From NCBI GenBank assembly GCA_016880395.1, contig JAEHDN010000198.1, positions 1 through 10,624 on the forward strand: a stretch of DNA of 10,624 bases. The letters run 5' to 3'. Below are positions 8,101 to 10,624 of the stretch, piece by piece. Positions within the stretch are counted from its first letter, which is position 1. The number at the start of each line of letters is the position of its first letter. The DNA is from Candidatus Eiseniibacteriota bacterium (GTDB lineage: Bacteria; Eisenbacteria; RBG-16-71-46; SZUA-252). Below the pieces are notes generated by a model, which ran no database searches, was not told the DNA's origin, and worked only from the letters and a program-made list of their open reading frames with translations. Position numbers and translations under genes: made by a program.

Positions 8101-9387
8101 CCCGGCGGCGGCGCCGTCGCGTCGCTCGCGGCGAGCGATCTCGTCTTCCCGTCGAACAGCGGCCCCTTGAACGACCATTTCATCGACGAGCTCTTCCCGC
8201 TCGCGCCGCGCGTCGACACGCTCCGCACGGCTGGCCTCGCGTTCGCGCGCGCGAAGAACCAGCTCGCCAGTCCGAGCAACGACACCGTCCGGAAGTACGG
8301 ATTCCTCGGCGACCCCGCGCTCCGGCCGCCGCTCCCGCGCGGGTCGGGGGTCTGGGAGAAGCAGCCGCTCGATTCGGTGCTCCGCGGCGACGTGGTCACC
8401 CTGCGCGGCCACGCCGTGATGGGCCCGACCGACTCGACCCCCGACACGCTCTCCACCGGATCGGCCGATCTCCTCCTCCAGGGACCGCCCTTCATCCGAA
8501 CCCAGATCGAGCCTAACCTGGGGGACCGCCAGACGTACCAGATCCCGGGGCCGACGCTCTTTCGCGGGGTCGTGCCGCTCGACCGCGGGTCGTTCCAGGT
8601 GACCTTCGTCGTGCCCACGGACGGCCGGCTGGTCGGCCGGGGGGCGAGGCTGCGGGCCCTCCTGTCGCAGGCCGGGGGCCGGGGTGCCGGGCTGGCGGTG
8701 GACTCGCTGCGGATCGCGGGGACCTCCTCGTCCCGCGTGGATGCGACGCCACCCACGATCCAGGTGCGGTATCCGTCCGGGACGGACTCGCTGCTCCACC
8801 CGGGCGGCCGGATCACGATCGTGCTCGAGGACTCGAGCGGGATCGATCTCACGCGGCTCGACAACGCGCACTCGATCTTCGTGATCGTGGACGATCGCGG
8901 GACGCCGTACGAGCTGACGTCGGGCTTCGCGTACGACGCCGGGAGCTACATGCGGGGGACGGTGGACTTCACCATCCCGGGCGGCCTCGCCGACGGACCC
9001 CACCGGCTCGAGACCCACGCGTCCGACACGTTCCGGAACATCGGGGTCGCGAACGTCATCGTGGACGTGGCCAGCGAGGCGGCCTCGGGGACCGGCCTCC
9101 GGCTCGACCAGGTCTTCAACTACCCGAATCCGTTCCCCCGGGAGACCTACCTGCACGCCCGGCTCAATCGGCCTGCCAAGCTCCGGATCAAGATCCTCAC
9201 GGTGGCCGGCCGGCGGGTCCGGGAGATCGAGTGGGACGGGGCGGCTGGGGAGAATTACATCCCCTGGGACGGGCGCGATTCCTCGGGAGAAAACGTGGCC
9301 ATTGGGGTGTACCTGTTCAGCGTCAACGCCGAGTCCACTTCGGGCGACCACGCCAAGGCCGTCGGACGGGCCCTCCGGACCGAATGA
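5182..9387 (+). CDS. porU: PorU-like T9SS sortase, gingipain-type (C25) cysteine peptidase
   Basis: Predicted surface cysteine peptidase of family C25, resembling PorU, the T9SS sortase that cleaves cargo C-terminal domains and anchors the proteins. The 1401-aa product (Bacteroidota PorU is nearer 1100-1200) starts with a Sec signal peptide (basic RPSRPR, hydrophobic 9-24, cut after AQA at 26). Residues about 45-215 resemble the C25 propeptide (GAPPLPAR; P..WDPSTGRVTF). Residues about 270-400 match the PorU N-terminal region (VRPGLYRITAADL; DPATLRIF; LDPSDRIYVYA). The C25 core (about 674-1047) has LLGDATYDP (750-758), YTSDDFFGLLDG, VGRLP, GHGS with catalytic H919, FSCTVGKFD with catalytic C953, and FLGDPALR. 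A beta-rich linker precedes a FlgD/T9SS type-A-like domain from NYPNPF (1313-1318). TTG at 5182 is chosen because it restores the basic n-region and overlaps the previous stop (TTGA); ATG at 5224 would leave an uncharged, short signal. porV follows. Confidence 0.82.
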   Translation: MIRPSRPRIPAVLLMLAAALPLLAQAEAPDGSATAPPTPPVPIVSSVQPTGYRVRIPMGEPAVVRGEFLGTPLVEIALQGAVPDRSSPGAPPLPARTFFLRVPWGARVRAAVAPSVPRSLGTLRPTPIPYLLTDATIRARVAAPDFEAALEAQGAWHGDARGGASLWTSRAMAAGSERLLAVTIRPLAWDPSTGRVTFVDEVTVDVAWDDAVEPGSIPASPRTSLAPTGSVGPFYPARDAGTGGRAGAARTGSALGARTLRSAAAAIGPLRVDGSRPWVRLAVVRPGLYRITAADLAAAGVAVGSIDPATLRIFRSTPGDLPEGASVDLGPDSLRECAIEVTGAGDGSLDPSDRIYVYATGSMGFGYDLVRGGGPDYREAQHSDLEDLWLTWGPGPTATPPRRIPTRDAAPQAPGAPLLTAVSHRVHYEENRLYNADLFEPPYRWERWFNRILFQGSRVRFDLILPGALPGSAADALVRLWGVGSSIGGGIPDHVARIYWNHALVDTAGWDFSLHQDLSTQGIATAGRDTLEIEVPALTDPGPFPQRTDRSYLAWFEVGYPRQLIAVNDTLQFAAPDSIAPTPIRYAITGVTDTSAVWLLDRTDPESPVRLVGGAWAGAAAPFTWTVEDSAGPGYRPRYSLVSTARAATPAATVYAPASSAHTIADLLDPANGADYVIVTPPAFLAVAESLVAYRSLGIEGLPSPRVRIATTERIYAQLGAGLPSPVAIRNLMAFAFAHWTGSPPSYLCLLGDATYDPKNYIGFGTPDLVPTNPGYYDATNLSEYTSDDFFGLLDGPGDLLLDLTVGRLPAGTTVEGATLVGGKLRVYEGTQEFDMWRARAILCADDAVKRDENDPVGNQHVRQMERKDGHIPYPIERAKVYLNDFAFSDTTRQSKPAARDEFIGQINRGAWFTDYVGHGSDQVLADEQVFRSADAARLTNATRPSIFGYFSCTVGKFDEPSGEGLGELLLTLPGGGAVASLAASDLVFPSNSGPLNDHFIDELFPLAPRVDTLRTAGLAFARAKNQLASPSNDTVRKYGFLGDPALRPPLPRGSGVWEKQPLDSVLRGDVVTLRGHAVMGPTDSTPDTLSTGSADLLLQGPPFIRTQIEPNLGDRQTYQIPGPTLFRGVVPLDRGSFQVTFVVPTDGRLVGRGARLRALLSQAGGRGAGLAVDSLRIAGTSSSRVDATPPTIQVRYPSGTDSLLHPGGRITIVLEDSSGIDLTRLDNAHSIFVIVDDRGTPYELTSGFAYDAGSYMRGTVDFTIPGGLADGPHRLETHASDTFRNIGVANVIVDVASEAASGTGLRLDQVFNYPNPFPRETYLHARLNRPAKLRIKILTVAGRRVREIEWDGAAGENYIPWDGRDSSGENVAIGVYLFSVNAESTSGDHAKAVGRALRTE

Positions 9388-9402
9388 TCAGGAGCCAACC
9401 GC

Positions 9403-9431
9403 TTGACCCTCCAGAGGTTCTTCGATATCCT
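9403..9431 (+). promoter_or_regulatory. Sigma70-like promoter ahead of porV
   Basis: TTGACC (9403-9408, five of six to the -35 consensus) and TATCCT (9426-9431, four of six to the -10 consensus) are separated by exactly 17 nt. They lie 15 nt after the porU stop and about 59 nt before the porV start. This suggests porV can be transcribed independently of the dnaE-accA-trm112-porU unit. In this GC-rich sequence such a pair at ideal spacing in an intergenic gap is unlikely to be trivial, but no transcription start is shown by the sequence alone. Confidence 0.6.
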
Positions 9432-9474
9432 TGACGTTTCGTCGGGGCGCGATCGCGTCCCTATTTTTTCATCC

Positions 9475-9482
9475 GAAGGAGG
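9475..9482 (+). promoter_or_regulatory. Near-perfect Shine-Dalgarno site of porV
   Basis: GAAGGAGG lies 7 nt upstream of ATG at 9490, the strongest ribosome-binding site in the window. It fixes the porV start at 9490 rather than the in-frame TTG at 9403, which is better read as part of a -35 box. The A/T-rich CTATTTTTTC just upstream should keep the site unpaired. High translation fits an abundant outer-membrane protein. Confidence 0.85.
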
Positions 9483-9489
9483 TTTTCGA

Positions 9490-10461
9490 ATGAGTCGGAT
9501 CCTACCGGCCTGCCTCGCGCTCGCCCTTCTCGCGGGAGCGTTCGGCTCCGCCCAGGCTCAGTCCGAAGCGGGGGCCCAGTCCCTGCTCATCGCCCCCGGC
9601 GCCCGCAGCGACGGGATGGGGCACACCGGCGTGGCGTTCGTCGGCGACGGCAACTCAATATGGTGGAATACGGCCGCCCTCGCGTTCGTTCGCGGCCACG
9701 ACGTCGCGCTCACCTACACCAAGCTCGTGCCCGACCTGGCGGATGACGTGAACTTCTCCTACATCGGATACACCCAGCGGGTCGAGGGCCTCGGCGGTCT
9801 GGGCGCCAGCTTCGGCTACCTGAGCTACGGCAAGAGCACCGCGACGGACGAGTTTGGCAACGATATCCGGGAGTTCACGAGCAACGAGATGGCTCCCGCG
9901 ATAGCCTACGGTACGGATCTCATTCCCAACATGGGCTTCGGCGTCGCGCTGAAGCTCGTGCGCGTGGACCTGGCGCCCGAGGACGTGACCCTGGACGGCC
10001 GCGCCGGACGGGGAACCACCTTCGCGGCGGACTTCGGCTGGCTCTACAAGATTCCCAAGTGGAAGGCGTCTCTCGGCACGACGCTCTCCAACATCGGCCC
10101 GGACATCGCCTACATCGACGAGGACCAGTCAGATCCCCTCGGCCGCAACGTCCGGGTCGGGTTCGCCTATGCGCCGATCGAGACCGACATCCACCGCATC
10201 ACGATCTCGGCCGACGCCGTCCGCTTCCTCCTCCCGGGACGGACCCTCGCGATCGATCAGTGGGGGGCTGGCGCGGAGTACATGTTCCAACATCTGCTCG
10301 CGCTGCGCGCCGGCTACTACAGCGATCCGGTCGGCACGATCGAAGACTTCACGTACGGCTTCGGTCTCGAGTACCACAGCTTCAAGCTCGACTTCGCGAA
10401 TATCCCGCAGTCGGAGTTCCTCGACCGCGTGAACCGCTTCTCCGCCGGGTACCACTTCTAA
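9490..10461 (+). CDS. porV: PorV/PorQ-family outer-membrane beta-barrel protein (T9SS)
   Basis: Predicted FadL-like outer-membrane barrel. In Bacteroidota, PorV binds T9SS cargo C-terminal domains at the SprA translocon and hands them to the PorU attachment complex. The 323-aa product has a Sec signal peptide (MSRIL start, hydrophobic 5-19, likely cut after AQA at 23). The family-typical N-terminal block reads PGARSDGMGHTGVA followed by GDGNSIWWNTAALAF (about residues 36-71), the site where PorV/PorQ/UPF0164 members carry an aMG..gvA....a...NPA.l-like motif. The rest alternates polar and hydrophobic residues with many Gly and aromatic residues, as in transmembrane beta-strands. It ends in FSAGYHF, a terminal aromatic residue typical of BAM-assembled barrels. 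Adjacency to the PorU-like gene supports PorV over PorQ, though other PorV/PorQ-family paralogues cannot be excluded. It has its own promoter and an excellent Shine-Dalgarno site, and a terminator follows. Confidence 0.82.
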   Translation: MSRILPACLALALLAGAFGSAQAQSEAGAQSLLIAPGARSDGMGHTGVAFVGDGNSIWWNTAALAFVRGHDVALTYTKLVPDLADDVNFSYIGYTQRVEGLGGLGASFGYLSYGKSTATDEFGNDIREFTSNEMAPAIAYGTDLIPNMGFGVALKLVRVDLAPEDVTLDGRAGRGTTFAADFGWLYKIPKWKASLGTTLSNIGPDIAYIDEDQSDPLGRNVRVGFAYAPIETDIHRITISADAVRFLLPGRTLAIDQWGAGAEYMFQHLLALRAGYYSDPVGTIEDFTYGFGLEYHSFKLDFANIPQSEFLDRVNRFSAGYHF

Positions 10462-10470
10462 CCAGCGACA

Positions 10471-10624
10471 GTGGCCACCCGCCGAGGGTTCGCGACCGGA
10501 GCCCTCTCGATCCTCCTCGGGAGTCAGGTCCTTCTGGGCCTGACTCCCGCTTTTTGCAGCGCGGCGCCCAGCGGGCGCGCGGCGCTCAAGGTCGTGCGGG
10601 GGACCTCCGCTGCCCCCAACGCTC
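10471..10624 (+). CDS. Possible start of a Tat-exported protein (partial, doubtful)
   Basis: From GTG at 10471, ten nt after the porV stop, the frame stays open to the window end (51 codons). The first residues look like a Tat signal peptide: TRRGFAT (residues 3-9) fits the S/T-RR-x-F-x-x motif, followed by a hydrophobic stretch (about 8-28) and a small-residue region with CSAA (29-32). Against it, no Shine-Dalgarno site precedes the GTG. The codons across the hydrophobic part include AGT, CTT, ACT, GCT and TTT, rare in the neighbouring genes. An intrinsic terminator hairpin with its T-run lies inside the frame. The mature part visible is too short to identify. It may be a real gene with an unusual 5' end, or a chance open frame over a terminator in GC-rich DNA. 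Confidence 0.3.
   Translation, partial: MATRRGFATGALSILLGSQVLLGLTPAFCSAAPSGRAALKVVRGTSAAPNA
10518..10555 (+). terminator. Rho-independent terminator after porV
   Basis: GGGAGTCAGG (10519-10528) and CCTGACTCCC (10539-10548) are perfect inverted repeats. Pairing can extend outward by C10518-G10549 and inward by a T-G wobble and two C-G pairs, leaving a TTCT loop (10532-10535): about 14 bp with one wobble. TTTTT at 10551-10555 follows after one intervening C. The structure lies 57 nt after the porV stop, where a transcript end is expected. It is the only clear intrinsic terminator in the window. Confidence 0.85.

Noticed and set aside
6343..9351. Long minus-strand open frame (1002 codons) opposite porU
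   Set aside because: It shows no recognisable domain and is rich in Arg, Asp, Glu and Val as expected for an antisense shadow; the plus frame holds the C25 catalytic motifs.
9403..9489. TTG start for porV at 9403
   Set aside because: The bases are better explained as a -35 box; ATG at 9490 has an excellent Shine-Dalgarno site and begins a clean signal peptide.
1..10624. tRNA, rRNA, CRISPR array, insertion sequence or prophage genes
   Set aside because: No cloverleaf-like sequence, regularly spaced repeats, transposase motifs or terminal inverted repeats were recognised.

Overview
The window is a gene-dense, very GC-rich (about two thirds G+C or more by eye) bacterial chromosome segment. It carries the end of one operon-like unit read leftwards and a longer unit read rightwards. 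A Gram-negative, double-membraned organism is implied by an outer-membrane beta-barrel of the PorV family and by a gingipain-type (C25) PorU-like sortase. Both are parts of the type IX secretion system (T9SS), which is best known from Bacteroidota. The high GC and the C/G-ending codons are unlike typical Bacteroidota. I infer a GC-rich lineage in or near the FCB (Fibrobacterota-Chlorobiota-Bacteroidota) superphylum, for example a Candidatus Eisenbacteria-like or Gemmatimonadota-like organism. That placement is a guess from gene content, not a measurement.

Layout. Positions 1-350 (minus strand) hold the N-terminal two thirds or so of orotate phosphoribosyltransferase (pyrE), cut by the window edge. 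A 141-bp divergent intergenic region follows. From 492 rightwards come dnaE (replicative DNA polymerase III alpha subunit), accA (acetyl-CoA carboxylase alpha subunit), a small Trm112/YcaR-type zinc-ribbon protein, and a 1401-residue secreted PorU-like C25 peptidase. These four are packed with an ATGA overlap, a 15-nt gap with a strong Shine-Dalgarno site, and a TTGA overlap, so they look like one translationally coupled unit. After 102 bp that contain a good sigma70-like promoter and a near-perfect Shine-Dalgarno site comes porV. A strong intrinsic terminator follows porV. An open frame starting between porV and the terminator reads through the hairpin to the window end and resembles a Tat signal peptide; whether it is a gene is unresolved.

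How the genes work together. pyrE, dnaE and accA are housekeeping genes for pyrimidine synthesis, replication and fatty-acid synthesis. dnaE-accA adjacency is also found in E. coli. The porU-porV pair forms a surface-protein maturation module: in Bacteroidota, PorV shuttles T9SS cargo from the translocon to PorU, which removes the C-terminal sorting domain and attaches the protein to the cell surface. The most notable features are this T9SS sortase/shuttle pair in a high-GC genome, its coupling to replication and lipid genes, the sortase's own FlgD/T9SS-like C-terminal domain, and a terminator hairpin embedded in a possible signal-peptide frame.
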